A DNA stretch of 64,000 bases, taken from positions 5,210,866-5,274,865 of the forward strand of contig CM037587.1 of NCBI GenBank assembly GCA_021018995.1. Reading direction: 5' to 3'. Numbering within the stretch: the stretch's first letter is position 1; each line of letters starts with the position of its first letter. The notes under the pieces were generated by a model that was given only the letters and a program-made list of their open reading frames with translations, had not been told where the DNA came from and did not search any database. Below, one piece after another: positions 31,707-41,711 of the stretch. Both the position numbers and the translations under genes were made by a program. Source of the DNA: Chloranthus sessilifolius. Lineage: Eukaryota > Streptophyta > Magnoliopsida > Chloranthales > Chloranthaceae.

Positions 31707-32118
31707 TAGCTTGGATATTTAGTCTTGTATTTTGAGAGTTGTACATGTGTATTTTAGATTATCTGTGTGCCTGGTGGCCACTGTTCTGTATTATTTATTG
31801 TAGATGATTACTTACGATTTTATACATTTGATAGGAACCACTGTTGGGAACCTTTATTTTAGGTGATAGATGTCCATCACCAGTGGTTCTTCTTAGTTCC
31901 TTTTTGAGGATGTATATTCTTTTGTTATACTTATATATATAAATTTGTTTCCTTTCTTGTTATCTAAAGCCTTATATGATGACTCGATCTGTCACTTTAG
32001 ATAGTGTCTACTCTGATTTCCGCTAGATGAGCAGACACTCCTTGGTTTGTTCTGAAGATCATCAAGGGTTATGATCCTGATGGCACGGATTTTCAGGTGT
32101 GAAAATCCGGCTATCACA

Positions 32119-32196
32119 CCTTTAATAGCTTTTTGGTTAATAGTGGCAATTTTTTATTGCAAAAAACTGCCGCTAATAGTCTTATTTTTTGTTGTG
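32119..32196. mobile_element. CACTA MITE right-half remnant
   Basis: AAAAAACTGCCGCTAATAG, then TCTTATTTTTTGTTGTG, is the right end of the MITE family found at 7795. It abuts the LTR end at 32118, so the left half has been lost. Confidence 0.75.
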
Positions 32197-32359
32197 CATT
32201 TGCAATCAATTTTTTGTTTTTTAAATGGAATTGTTACTCTCACACCAACTCTTTTATGGCCACGCCACTTTTAAAATTCTTCTCCATTTTAAACTTGCTC
32301 ACATAAACAAAATTTCTTTTTTACATGCACAAAATTGAAATTTCCCCTTCAAACCTTGG

Positions 32360-32411
<52 letters not shown>

Positions 32412-32640
32412 AACCTTTGAGACATAAAATCCCCAATCCCGAATCCCGAACACATGGTGCTCCCTTATCTCCATGAGAAAAGTAAAAAGTTGACTACATC
32501 GAAGAATCTAATTTTCAAATGGTCTAAATAAAAAAAAGAGTTAAATTTTTATTTTATTTTATTTTATTCTATTAATATTATTATATATTTTTTAATTAAT
32601 CTATGAAATGTTCCCTTGTTCCATGTAGTATCCAAATAGG
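32197..32640. other. Non-coding sequence with a CT microsatellite
   Basis: AT-rich sequence with an uninterrupted CT run at 32363-32409. No gene was seen. Confidence 0.6.
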
Positions 32641-32947
32641 GTATTAGGTGTCACATGATACTTCTCTTGAGGTTCAAAAATGCGATAAAATGGTCATACA
32701 AATGACAAAAGGGAGTGGAGTGGCGTAAGAATTGAAGATGCTTAAACATTGATCGTTGATTGCCTTGAATCAGACGATGGAGACCTTTTTTGTCCCAATC
32801 TTCCACACAATTGATCTTTAGAGCATGACGCACCTATCAAACGGTCAAATATTGATTCCACATGGCACACATCCCCAAAAGTGACCATATGATAGGTATG
32901 CTCATGATATATTCACTTTTGGGGATGTGTGCCATGTGGAATCAGCA
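32641..32947. mobile_element. Foldback element fragment
   Basis: Contains inverted copies of the phrase GTGCCATGTGGAATCA / TGATTCCACATGGCAC, with CACTTTTGGGGATGTG between them, and the GACGATGGAGA / CAATCTTCCACAC phrases shared with the foldback elements at 38209 and 41712. An hAT element is inserted at 32948, and the foldback-like phrases resume after 33152. Confidence 0.5.
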
Positions 32948-33151
32948 CAAGGATCAAAATTTCGGCAGAAATGACCGAAATTTCGGTCCAAATTACTGGT
33001 TTCGGTCCTCACCGAAACGATAATTTGGACCAAAATTTCGGTCATGTTTTGTATGGGACTCAAGTTTTCGGCAGCAATTTTGGTTTTTGGCCAAAATTTC
33101 GATCCACATTTTCAGTTTCGGTCATGCTCAAAACCAAAATTTTGATCCTTG
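32948..33151. mobile_element. hAT-type MITE, 8-bp TSD AATCA(G/A)CA
   Basis: A 204-bp element with ends CAAGGATCAAAAT ... ATTTTGATCCTTG. The flanks are AATCAGCA (32940-32947) and AATCAACA (33152-33159). The inside is made of ACCGAAATTTCGGTC-type palindromes. Confidence 0.85.
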
Positions 33152-33288
33152 AATCAACATGTGATTGCTTGATAGGGGCGCCATGATCTCAAGATCTATT
33201 GTTTGGAAGATTTAGACGAAAAACGATCTCCATCATTTGATTCAAGCCAGTCAACGTTTTTTTATGATGGAAGAGCATGTGCTCTTCA

Positions 33289-34221
33289 TAGGGATGGAGG
33301 CTCTGTGTACCGAACCGAAACCGATTTTTTTAATTTTTGGTTCAGTACACTACAAACCGAAACCAAACCAAAATATGAATTGGTTTGGTTCGGTGTACCG
33401 ATTTGCAGCACTACCCAAACCGAAACCAAACGGAAATCGTTTTTTGGGTATTCGGTTCGGTTCGGGTTCAGTTCAATCGATTTGGGTTCAACCCAATCAC
33501 TGTCGGAGCAACGATTTGAAGAAAAAATAAAACCGAAATCAAATTTTTCGGTCTTCGGTTCGGTTTGGCTTGATCAGTTAAATTCAGTTTCGGTTTGGTT
33601 CGGCTTGATCGATTTGTGTTCACCTCGGCATCGGCAGTGTCACTTTCTCTATGGCGCCCATCAGAGCAGCCTCTTTTTCCTACAGCTTGATTTTTTATTT
33701 TTCAAAAGAATAATAACAAATCTAGAGGAGAAGAAGGGAGGAAGAAGAGCGGACGAGAAGAAATGACATAATTCTCTAACTGGAAGAAGAGAAAAAGAGA
33801 AGAGATGAATATATTATATATATAATAATATAATATATATTATATTAATATTGTATGTATAGCTTGAGAGTGGGACAGCCTTATTGGATTTGGACGTTTT
33901 TTTTTCTTTTTTTTGAAATGAACTTTATTGGATTTGTACGTGTTATGGAGGTTTGCTTGGGAGTTGGGACACTTGGAGAAAGAGAGAGAGAGAGCTTAAA
34001 GGAACCAGTTCGGTGTAGGTTCGGTTTGGGGGGCCGGTTCAGGCCGATTTTGGCCCATTAATGAGTCGGTTTACTCAATCTACCCAATCGATTCTCGGTT
34101 TTCAGCCACCCAAACTGAAAATCGAATCGATTTTACTTCGATTCGGTTTAAGTCGGTTTTTGGGGCGGGAGGGCCGATTTTTGATTTGGTTTCGGTGTTC
34201 GATTTAAGGTTTGCATCCCTA
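33289..34221. mobile_element. hAT-type non-autonomous element, TSD GCTCTTCA
   Basis: A 933-bp element with 8-bp ends TAGGGATG...CATCCCTA and an exact 8-bp TSD GCTCTTCA (33281-33288 and 34222-34229). Inside are dozens of AACCGAAACC / GGTTTCGGTT words. The open frame across 33203-33766 is a by-product of these words, and no transposase was seen. Confidence 0.92.
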
Positions 34222-34316
34222 GCTCTTCACTAGCCCTTTTTCTATAGGTTATCCTAAAGCAATGGGGGTGACGGGATGCATAAGCTTCGTTTCTTTAGGT
34301 TACACCGAAGGATCAA

Positions 34317-34584
34317 ATTTTCGGTTTTCATTTCAGTTTCGGTCATGTCCGAAACCGAAATTTCGAAATTTTGGTATTTTTATTTTTTTCAAAGAAGCAA
34401 AATATCAATTGAAATTTTAGTCAATATTTCAAAATTTTGGTTTCGGTCAAAATTTCAGTTTCAGGCAAATTATCGGCAGATAATCCGATAATATGCTACC
34501 AGTATACCAAAATTGAAATTTTGTATATTCGTTTCGAGACCACTGCCCCAAAAACGATGATTTGGGCCAAAATTTTGAACCATG
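34317..34584. mobile_element. hAT-type MITE, TSD GTTACACC
   Basis: A 268-bp element, GAAGGATCAAAT ... GAACCATG, with an exact 8-bp TSD GTTACACC (34309-34316 and 34585-34592). It has the same termini family as 32948 and CGAAACCGAAATTTCG-type internal words. Confidence 0.85.
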
Positions 34585-34763
34585 GTTACACCTAATTTAG
34601 ATTTTGGCCCTCTAAAACAAACTTCCGTAACATGGACAATAATAGAAAGTTAACCGTTTCCAGCCGACTGCATGCATTATCGAGGTCATTCCTCGGTCAA
34701 ATCATCAAAATGCCTCATCAAAATGCCAACCAAAGTTCTCTTACGAGCTTGTATCCCATCCTT

Positions 34764-34770
34764 TATAAAT
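34764..34770 (+). promoter_or_regulatory. TATA box of the first small Cys-rich gene
   Basis: TATAAAT in CCTTTATAAATGGTG, 183 bp upstream of the ATG. With a start near 34796 the leader would include the intron at 34822-34933. Confidence 0.55.
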
Positions 34771-34821
34771 GGTGTCATCTCTCTTCTTCTCTATTATTCT
34801 AATATAACCTAATATCAACAG

Positions 34822-34933
34822 GTAAGAAGAATCGAAGGCTAGAAGAAGTGGCTAGTGGGGTTGAGCCTGTAGCTTTGAAGGTTGACATTACTGCAACCTG
34901 AGGCCGCAGGTTTACTCCCAACTTACCCATTAG
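34822..34933 (+). other. Predicted 5'-UTR intron
   Basis: AACAG|GTAAGAA at 34821/34822 is a consensus donor. CCCATTAG|GAAAA at 34933/34934 is the acceptor, 19 nt before the ATG. The last 85 bp of this intron are conserved at 39136-39235 in front of the paralogue. Confidence 0.45.
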
Positions 34934-34952
34934 GAAAAAAGAAGAAGAGGAA

Positions 34953-35159
34953 ATGGCTAGGTATAATATTTACGTAACGTTCTTGATTTGCATGTTGGTG
35001 GTGGTGGTGGTTATTGTGGGATCGGCCGAAGGCAGCTGCTATTCCGGCTGTCTGGAACATTGCATGGAAATTAAGTTCTCGACGTGGCCCAATTGTAAGT
35101 ACCAGTGCGACAAGGCTTGCCGTTCAATCGGCCATGCGGGCGATCCGTATAGAGGATAG
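34953..35159 (+). CDS. Small secreted six-cysteine peptide 1
   Basis: An intact single-exon frame of 68 codons. Residues 1-27 are a strong signal peptide (polar N-terminus, then FLICMLVVVVVIVGSAEG). The mature peptide of about 41 residues has cysteine spacing CX3CX3CX10CX3CX3C, compatible with two helices joined by three disulfides, followed by a short tail (SIGHAGDPYRG). Peptides with paired CX3C motifs include plant antimicrobial and signalling peptides, some annotated as thionin-like; the exact family is not established here. The paralogue at 39241 is highly similar in coding, leader and 3' UTR sequence, while the giant repeat protein at 16500-18701 shares the six-cysteine head. Expected to be secreted to the apoplast. 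It has a TATA box and a predicted 5'-UTR intron. An insertion of about 170 bp separates its stop from the 3' UTR shared with the paralogue. Confidence 0.85.
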   Translation: MARYNIYVTFLICMLVVVVVIVGSAEGSCYSGCLEHCMEIKFSTWPNCKYQCDKACRSIGHAGDPYRG

Positions 35160-35530
35160 TAATATAAGGCCTCGTGGGTTCGCTTTTCGTCCTCTCTATT
35201 TCCCATCCTTGTCTTTACAAGGTGTGGGTTCTGTTAGTTAACCCTCACCATTATAGTTGGTGCTCCCTCGCACTATTCCGCAACTGTCACATATGTGTGC
35301 GTGCTTGCTCCTCGATTCTCAAAGTTGTCTCGGCCAAATGTCCATATAAAAAAATTAAACAAAAAATAAAAATAAAAATATGAACATCTTTGTCACTACA
35401 AGCTTAAATTTTTTTCTTTGTAACCTCTTGTACATATTTTTCTTTGTGACCTCTTGTACATTTTAACTTTATCTTATAAATGATTGTATTTAATACTATT
35501 GAAAGTCTAAATGGTGTAACCCTTGTATAT
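35160..35530 (+). other. 3' flank of small peptide gene 1
   Basis: The phrase CCTCTTGTACATTTT and the following AT-rich stretch match the 3' flank of the paralogue (39500-39610). The part at about 35169-35335 is absent from the paralogue and is probably an insertion. Confidence 0.5.
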
Positions 35531-35885
35531 TTTAAATATACATATGTGTTTGAAAGCATCTTTGGTCGTGGTTTTGAACCAACCTAAAGATCAAGTGTCA
35601 CGTCAGCTTGATCAATGACCATCCAAAAAAAATGGTGATTTTTACTGAATTTAGGGTGAAAGGGAAAAAATTTTATGCTCACATTTAGGCCAAAAACCAA
35701 GATCTTGGACATGTGATTTGAACGCAAATCTCATTAATTATTCATATAAAATGTGTGTATGTGCTTTACACTGAATATTTTTTCTAAATGATCCCAGCGT
35801 GGCTTTAAAACAAACTTTCGTAATTAAGATTAAGAGACAGGAGAGGGCCAGCATGGTGGGTTGTCATATGGACGATACATTGGCT

Positions 35886-36175
35886 CAAGGATCAAAATTT
35901 TGATTTTTGATATGTATCGTCCAGCCCCAAAACCGATATGTATCGGACGATACGTATCGGTTCCGGATGATATTTTCCAATTTTTTCCCAAAAAAAAAAA
36001 AAAATCTCAAAACTGATCATTTGAAATTATCGGACGATATATTAAATGATACGGACGATACGAATGATACATTGAACGATAATTTGACTATTTTTTAAGG
36101 GGGGCGACAAAAACTCATTTTACCATATCGTTATGATCCAAAACCAATACGTATCGAACGATATTTTGATCCATG
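35886..36175. mobile_element. hAT-type MITE with CGATACGTATCG words
   Basis: CAAGGATCAAAAT ... ATTTTGATCCATG, 290 bp. The flanks CATTGGCT (35878-35885) and CATTGACC (36176-36183) agree at 6 of 8 positions. Internal words are palindromic (CGGACGATACGTATCGG and relatives). Confidence 0.75.
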
Positions 36176-36899
36176 CATTGACCTATATATATTGGCTTAT
36201 ATGTATTGGCCTATATGCATTGGCCTAGGCCCTATCCAATACGATATACACCCTTGATTTTGTAAGGGTCAAATAAGTCAAATATCAGCCTATATTAGGT
36301 CATATCAACTCATATATATCCGATAACAAGTATCAGATATGACTCGGAGAAATACCAAAAATGCATTTTTATAAAAGAAAATTTATATTTTATACATTTT
36401 TATTATTTTAAAAATAAAAAAGGTCCTTAAATATCATCATGTTTCGCCAATAAGTATCTGATGTATCGGCCTCGAACCCATTTGATATGCCGATATACAT
36501 CAGGCTTTAAATCCACAAACATGAATCCCTTATAAATCTAGCCCTCTCGTGAATATATATATATATCTCTCTCTCTAGATCTCTCTCTTAAAAATGATCA
36601 TTTCAATACGGAAGATATAATTGAGGTAAAAAACTTGATTACGGATAAAAAAACATGAGATTTTCATCAGGGAAGTTAATTAATATAAATAATTAAGTAT
36701 AACTTGAGATTTTCAAATAACTTGGAGATTTTGAACACCCAGACGAGAAAAATAAGTTAACATTTGTAATCGACATTTATTTGAAAAGAAAAAAAGACCA
36801 TGAGATTTTATCATATCTAGGGCTGTCAATAAGGCTGGTCCAACCTCTCATTTTATTTCCTCTCTAACCTCTCATTTTATTTCCTCTCCCTTTAAATGC
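36176..36899. other. Degenerate AT-rich sequence
   Basis: No gene was seen. It contains more decayed TATCGG / GATAT words, a short TA/CT run near 36557-36590, and two direct copies of AACCTCTCATTTTATTTCCTC near 36843-36886. Confidence 0.5.
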
Positions 36900-37865
36900 C
36901 TCAGGTCTGTAATTCACCTCCTTTCAAAGTACCAGAGAGACTTCTTATGGAGTGGCTTGCGTAACAGTAAGCAATTTCATTGAAGTAGTATCGAATTGGG
37001 CAGCTTGAGAGTCAAGGACCTGCATTTAATGAACGAAGCCCTCCTGGCCAAGTGGTGGTGGTGACTAGAACATGAACACGACTCAAGGTGGGCTAGCCTC
37101 GTGATCTCGAAGTATAACCTCCCTCCAAATGCCAGGGATGTACCTGTCTCTTCCTCTTCTTCTCACTCTGGTTGGTGGAAAGGGATACCTAGGGTCAGGC
37201 CTGGTCTTGATCGCATGATGGAATTCTGTCTTGGTAATAGTGCTAACATCTCTTTTTAGAACTATAACTGGCTCTCAAAAGGCCCCCTTTCTATCAAATT
37301 TCATAATCTATATTTGCTCTCGACCGATAAGTTGGGAGCAACGATCTCTGATTACTTCTCTCCCACTGTATTGTCTATCGTCTTTAGAAGAATGCTTAGA
37401 TCTCAAGAAAACTCTCATCTTTAAGAGTTGTTGAGTCTCATTGGCGTGCCTACCCCAGAGGCAGGTATTCCTGATTCTAGAATTTGCTCGTCCTCGAAAT
37501 CTGGCCGCTTTAGTGTTGCCGAACTTTACAAATCTTACTCTCAAACTCCTTCTATCTTGATGTCATGGACTTATATGTGGAAGTTAAAGTTGCCCCCCAA
37601 AGTTCTTTTCTTCGCTTGGTGTACGGCTTGGGAGCGCATCCTAACGGTTGACCAGGTACAACGCATAGGCGTCCCCATTATAAATCGTTGCTATATGTGT
37701 AAACGTAACGAGGAATCGGTTAACCACCTGTTTCTTCATTGTCTGAAGGTCTCTCGGATTTGGTACAGAATCTTCATAATCTTTGGCATCTATACTTGCC
37801 TTCCTCTCGGTGTAAAGTACTTTAATGAAAAAGATTACGGTAAAAAAAACATCTTCAACAATTGA
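36900..37865 (+). pseudogene. LINE ORF2 C-terminal remnant (RT end and zf-RVT)
   Basis: Broken forward frames read RDFLWSGLRNS, SLRVKDLHLMNEALLAKWWW and GRFSVAELYKSY, then WKLKLPPKVLFFAWCTAWER, NRCYMCKRNEESVNHLFLHC and SRIWYRIF. This is the end of a plant L1-type ORF2 with its zf-RVT domain (CX2C...HLFLHC). Stops and frameshifts interrupt it. It is from a different LINE family than 13895-16270. No poly-A tail was identified. Confidence 0.8.
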
Positions 37866-38208
37866 TTCAAAGCTACATAACGTTAATTTTAGATGAAAAT
37901 TAATTGCATTGAATTAGATAAGCTAAGGGAGATCAATTTTCCTTTCAAACTTTTACTAAATAAAACTTGAAATCACGAGCGTCAATCATACTTTTGAGCA
38001 ATCTAACTCATCAAAGTGGAAGCTCATATATTAAACTAATTAAGTGGGTCAAAAAGTATGCTCATTGTTTCGTTAATTGGTGTGTACGTAGCAAAATTGT
38101 TGTGCCACTACAAATGGTGTGTGAGAAGAAAAAGTCGTGTGCTCATATATATATAGCTGAGATAAGGTGCTCTACTGGTCAAACAGGCATGTCACCCTAA
38201 CAAACTCA
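37866..38208. other. Non-coding sequence, nothing recognised
   Basis: AT-rich and without features other than a short TATATATA. It separates the LINE remnant from a foldback element. Confidence 0.5.
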
Positions 38209-38852
38209 AGTACCTTTAAATTCACCTACCAAATCTTTGAGTTCACTCAGGCTTAAACACATTGACTTGGTAGAATCAGATGATTCAAATCATTTATCCT
38301 CCCAATATTTTCACACGATGGAGCTTGAGACCATGGGCCTACCATCAGACGGTTATTATTTTATATCTCGTGACACACATCTCAGAAAAATAACCTTAAC
38401 ATCACGTGCGCGCTCAAACTTGATTTTAAGGTCACTTTTTTGGGTGTGTATCACATGAAATAAAAAATTGACCGTCTGATGGTATAATAATGTTCTCAAG
38501 AGCAAGGATCAAAATGCCAGTTTTCCGGTACGTATCGTCCAGGCCGAAAACCGGTACGTATCGGACGATACGTACCGGAACAGTATAATACCGGACGATA
38601 CATTGAATGTATCGTCCGGTATTAGCCATATAAATGGGCGATACGGTACATTTAATGTACCGTATCGTCCACCTCCGATACCGATACGTATCGTCCGATA
38701 CGTATCGGTATCGGACGATATTTTGATCCATGCTCAAGAGCCATCTTGTGAAAGATTGGGACAATAAACAATCTCCATCGTCCGATTCAATATAATCAAT
38801 GTGTTTCAATGTGGGTGAACTCAAAGATTTGGTGGGTGGATTTAAAGGTACT
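38209..38852. mobile_element. Foldback element interrupted by an hAT MITE
   Basis: The two arms are inverted copies (GTACCTTTAAATTCACC...GAGTTCACTCAGG and GGGTGAACTCAAAG...GGATTTAAAGGTAC). Without the 238-bp insertion at 38495-38732 the element is about 406 bp, the same size as the intact one at 41712-42118. No protein is encoded. Confidence 0.85.
38503..38732. mobile_element. hAT-type MITE, TSD CTCAAGAG
   Basis: A 230-bp element with termini CAAGGATCAAAAT ... ATTTTGATCCATG and an exact 8-bp TSD CTCAAGAG (38495-38502 and 38733-38740). The inside is almost entirely palindromic CGATACGTATCGGTAC words on both strands. Confidence 0.93.
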
Positions 38853-39079
38853 CGCACCTAATGCCACCTCATATTTTCAAGTCTTGAATTTGTCTAAATA
38901 TTTCTCACATAAATATTCTTATAGCGCGTTTTTTCCGGTGAGGAGCCCAAAATTTCAGTTTCTCATGGATGGATCCGAGCATGCCTCAGAAACAAACTTT
39001 CCAAATATAGGAAAAAATAAAAATGGCTCGGAATTCATCGAAATCTCGTAACCCCGAACTCTGATAAATGGTATTATGA

Positions 39080-39150
39080 AGAAGAAAAATAATAGTAATA
39101 ATAATAAGAAGAAGAGGAAGAAGAAGAAGAGGAAGAATAAGATTTTAGTG
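39080..39150. repeat. (GAA/AAT)n microsatellite in the leader of peptide gene 2
   Basis: Runs of GAAGAAGAAAAATAATAGTA, AATAATAAGAAGAAGAGG and related units. The corresponding leader of gene 1 has only GGTAAGAAGAATCGAAGG. Confidence 0.8.
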
Positions 39151-39240
39151 GGGTCGAGCCTGTAGCTTTGAAGGTTGACGATATTAATTACAACCTTGAA
39201 ATCGCAGGTTTGATCCCAGCTTACTCATCAGGAAAAAGAA

Positions 39241-39444
39241 ATGGCTCGGAATAATATATATACAAAGTTCTTTATTTGCATGTTGGTGGTGTTGGTTTGT
39301 ATGGGATCGGCCCATGGCATATGCTATTCAGGTTGTATGAAACAATGCATGGACATCAAGTTTGCGACGTGGCTCAACTGCAAGGACCAGTGCAATAGTG
39401 CTTGCCGTTCGATCGGTCATCCAGGTGATCCGTATGGAGGGTGA
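39241..39444 (+). CDS. Small secreted six-cysteine peptide 2
   Basis: An intact frame of 67 codons. It has a signal peptide (FFICMLVVLVCMGSAHG) and a mature peptide with cysteine spacing CX3CX3CX10CX3CX3C, followed by SIGHPGDPYGG. It is a paralogue of the gene at 34953 in the same orientation 4.3 kb away; the start is supported by the aligned ATGGCT. The leader block 39136-39238 (AGTGGGGTCGAGCCTGTAGC, then GCAGGTTTGATCCC) is shared. The position equivalent to the TATA box reads GATAAATGG instead of TATAAATGG, and a GAA/AAT microsatellite has grown where copy 1 has its splice donor. Expression may therefore differ. Both cysteine pattern and frame are conserved, so it is probably functional. 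Confidence 0.82.
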   Translation: MARNNIYTKFFICMLVVLVCMGSAHGICYSGCMKQCMDIKFATWLNCKDQCNSACRSIGHPGDPYGG

Positions 39445-39618
39445 TAATACAAATCTGGCCGTCCAATCAAAGAACATGAGCATTTTAATTTGTTACTACA
39501 TTCTTAGATCTTTTTTGGCGACCTCTTATATTTCTCTTTCTTCGCCACCTCTTGTACATTTTTAGTTTTTTACCTCTTCTTATAATGGTTATGTTCAATG
39601 AAAGCTCAAATTCTGTAG

Positions 39619-39621
<3 letters not shown>

Positions 39622-39682
<61 letters not shown>
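39622..39682. repeat. (TA)n microsatellite
   Basis: About 30 TA units downstream of peptide gene 2. Confidence 0.97.
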
Positions 39683-39685
<3 letters not shown>

Positions 39686-39754
39686 TATATGCCATAAATT
39701 ATGAGACATAAACTCATTATTGGAGCCCGGAATTGGTTGCATGTCACATCAATG

Positions 39755-39906
39755 CACTACAAAAATAAGGTCTTTTAGCGGCACTTGCCATTAAAGCAAT
39801 TTTTGGTAGTGACAATATAATAGCGGCAATTTTTAATAGCGACAAGACTAATAGCAGCAATTTTTTGTTAAAAAAATTGACGCTAACATTCTTATTTTTT
39901 ATAGTG
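39755..39906. mobile_element. CACTA-type MITE, TSD ATG
   Basis: A 152-bp element, CACTACAAAAATAAGG ... TTATTTTTTATAGTG, with an exact TSD ATG (39752-39754 and 39907-39909). Confidence 0.92.
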
Positions 39907-39996
39907 ATGGGCTTTGACAAATCAATTGATGACATTCAGCCAATAAAAGTTCGAGTCATAGGATTATATCCCATGACTCCAATGAGAGAATTATTA

Positions 39997-40000
<4 letters not shown>

Positions 40001-40080
<80 letters not shown>
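40001..40080. repeat. (TA)n(TG)n compound microsatellite
   Basis: About 22 TA units followed by about 18 TG units. Confidence 0.97.
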
Positions 40081-40081
<1 letters not shown>

Positions 40082-40137
40082 CAAGCTTTCCTTACCTAAT
40101 TATGGTAAGAGTAGATTAGGGGGCAACTTTAAAACCA

Positions 40138-40312
40138 ATATGTATCATCTTATACATATCGGTTTTGGATGATATATTGATATGTATCGGCCGATAGTTT
40201 CCCATATATATATATATATGAGTTGATACATTCAACGTATCAATCAGGTGATGTCTGAAATTGATACTATCAAACAATACATATTGGTTTCATCCGGAAT
40301 TTTGATCCATAA
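40138..40312. mobile_element. hAT-type MITE remnant
   Basis: GTATCGGCCGATAG-type words and a right end GGAATTTTGATCCATA. The left end is degraded and no TSD could be fixed. Confidence 0.5.
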
Positions 40313-40852
40313 TTGCCATGTATGAATCCCTTAAATATTTCTCCCTATCATAAATCTATCCTTAAAATGAAATGATATCTTCCATATTAAAAAAGAGTCA
40401 TCTGATTTGAAGGCCATGATTTAAAAATCTTTATTCCAAAAGATTGGCACAAAACACAATCTCTATCATTTTTTTCAACATACACTACAAAAAACAAGAC
40501 TATTAGCGGCAGCCAAAAACTGCCGCTATTAATAAAATATTATCGTTAATACCCTTGCCGTTAATAGTCTTAATAGTTTTTTTAGGGTTTTTTGCAAATA
40601 CCCCCCTGAGTTATGTTGATATTACAAATAACCCCCCCAGTTATAGCTATTTGCTTTAAACCCCCTGAGTTAGCATTTTGGTGTTTATAAAACACCCTCT
40701 TTAACAGATGCTACTTTAAATGGTTAACCAGCGGTTAAAGAATAGCCTAAATACCATATTTATCCTTTTTAAAATTAAATTACTAAATTGCCACCCTCTA
40801 CAGGCGGTAAGAGTAATTTTAAATCCACCCCTCCACCTACAAAAAAGAATAG

Positions 40853-41469
40853 TTTTAAATTCACCCACCAAATATTTGAGTTCACCCACGCTGAAAAACA
40901 TTGATTGCATTGAATCGGACGATGGAGATCGTTTATCGTCCCAACCTTTCACACGATGGATCTTGAGATCACGGCGGCACTATTACACGGCTGACTGCAT
41001 TGAATCAGGCGATGGAGATCATTTATCGTCCTAACCTTTCACACGATGTATCTTGAGATCATGGTGGCACCATCAGAAAGTTGACTGCATTGAATTGGAT
41101 GATGGAGGTCGTTTATCGTCCCAACCATTCACACGATGGATCTTGAGATCATGGTGGCACCATCAGACGGTTGATTGCACTGAATCGGACGATGGAGATT
41201 GTTTATCGTCCCGAGCTTTCACACGATGGATCTTGAAATCATGGTGGCACCATCAGATGGTTGATTTTTTATTTCATGTGATGCACACCCAAAAAAATGA
41301 CCTTAAAATTAATTTTAACCGTAAACGTGATGTTAAGGTCACTTTTCTGATATGTGTGCCACGAAATAAAACACTGATCATCTAATGGTCTGCCTAAATG
41401 ATCTCCATCGTCTTATTCAATGCAATCAATGTGTTTTAGCATGGGTGAACTCAAAGATTCGGTGGATGG
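40853..41469. mobile_element. Foldback element with four 90-bp tandem units
   Basis: The arms pair TTCACCCACCAAATATTTGA...TTCACCCACGCTG with CATGGGTGAACTCAAAG...GGTGGATGG. Units starting TTGA(C/T)TGCA(T/C)TGAAT recur at exactly 90-bp intervals (40901, 40991, 41081, 41171; the next phrase begins at 41261). The open frames of about 100 codons here come from the 90-bp period. Confidence 0.85.
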
Positions 41470-41711
41470 AAGCAGACGCGGTTAGGCAATCCAATTCCTA
41501 AAAATGGGTCTTGAATCATATAGGAAATTGGAGGGACGAATATTTTGAGTGAAACACGTAGATTGAAGGTTTTCTTTTCAAGAATAATTGCATCGTTTGC
41601 CACAAATCCTCTATTGGTTGAGTATTCGTCCAAACGTTGGCATGCTTTAATGGGGGAATCACCCATCTGATGAGTCTTGAATCTGATGGGTGAATGAAGG
41701 GCCTTTTAGAA

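Larger units (their letters stand above)
29488..32118 (+). mobile_element. 3' LTR of family A (copy A4)
   Basis: A 2631-bp LTR from TGTAATGACCC to ATCCGGCTATCACA, preceded by a polypurine tract, so it is a 3' LTR. It contains a TATA box (TTATAAG, 29760-29766), a predicted donor AAGAG|GTGAGTT at 30078, a palindrome array (30225-30780), the TGAGGTAGGGG landmark (about 30940), the GAACGACGATGG stem-loop (about 31265), the acceptor and acidic exon (31597-31706) and the 3' stem-loops. The predicted intron is 1519 bp. Confidence 0.92.

Noticed and set aside
33203-33766. Open frame of 187 codons
   Set aside because: It lies almost wholly in the hAT element at 33289-34221 and consists of translated AACCGAAACC repeats. 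It has no domain and no codon pattern of its own.
34848-34935. tRNA-like or SINE-like sequence before peptide gene 1
   Set aside because: TGGCTAGTGGG and GGTTTACTCCC vaguely resemble A and B boxes, but no cloverleaf could be formed. The block is shared only with the paralogous gene, so a conserved leader or intron is the simpler reading.
40720-41385. Open frames of about 105 codons reading ESDDGD-type repeats
   Set aside because: By-product of the exact 90-bp tandem repeats within a foldback element.
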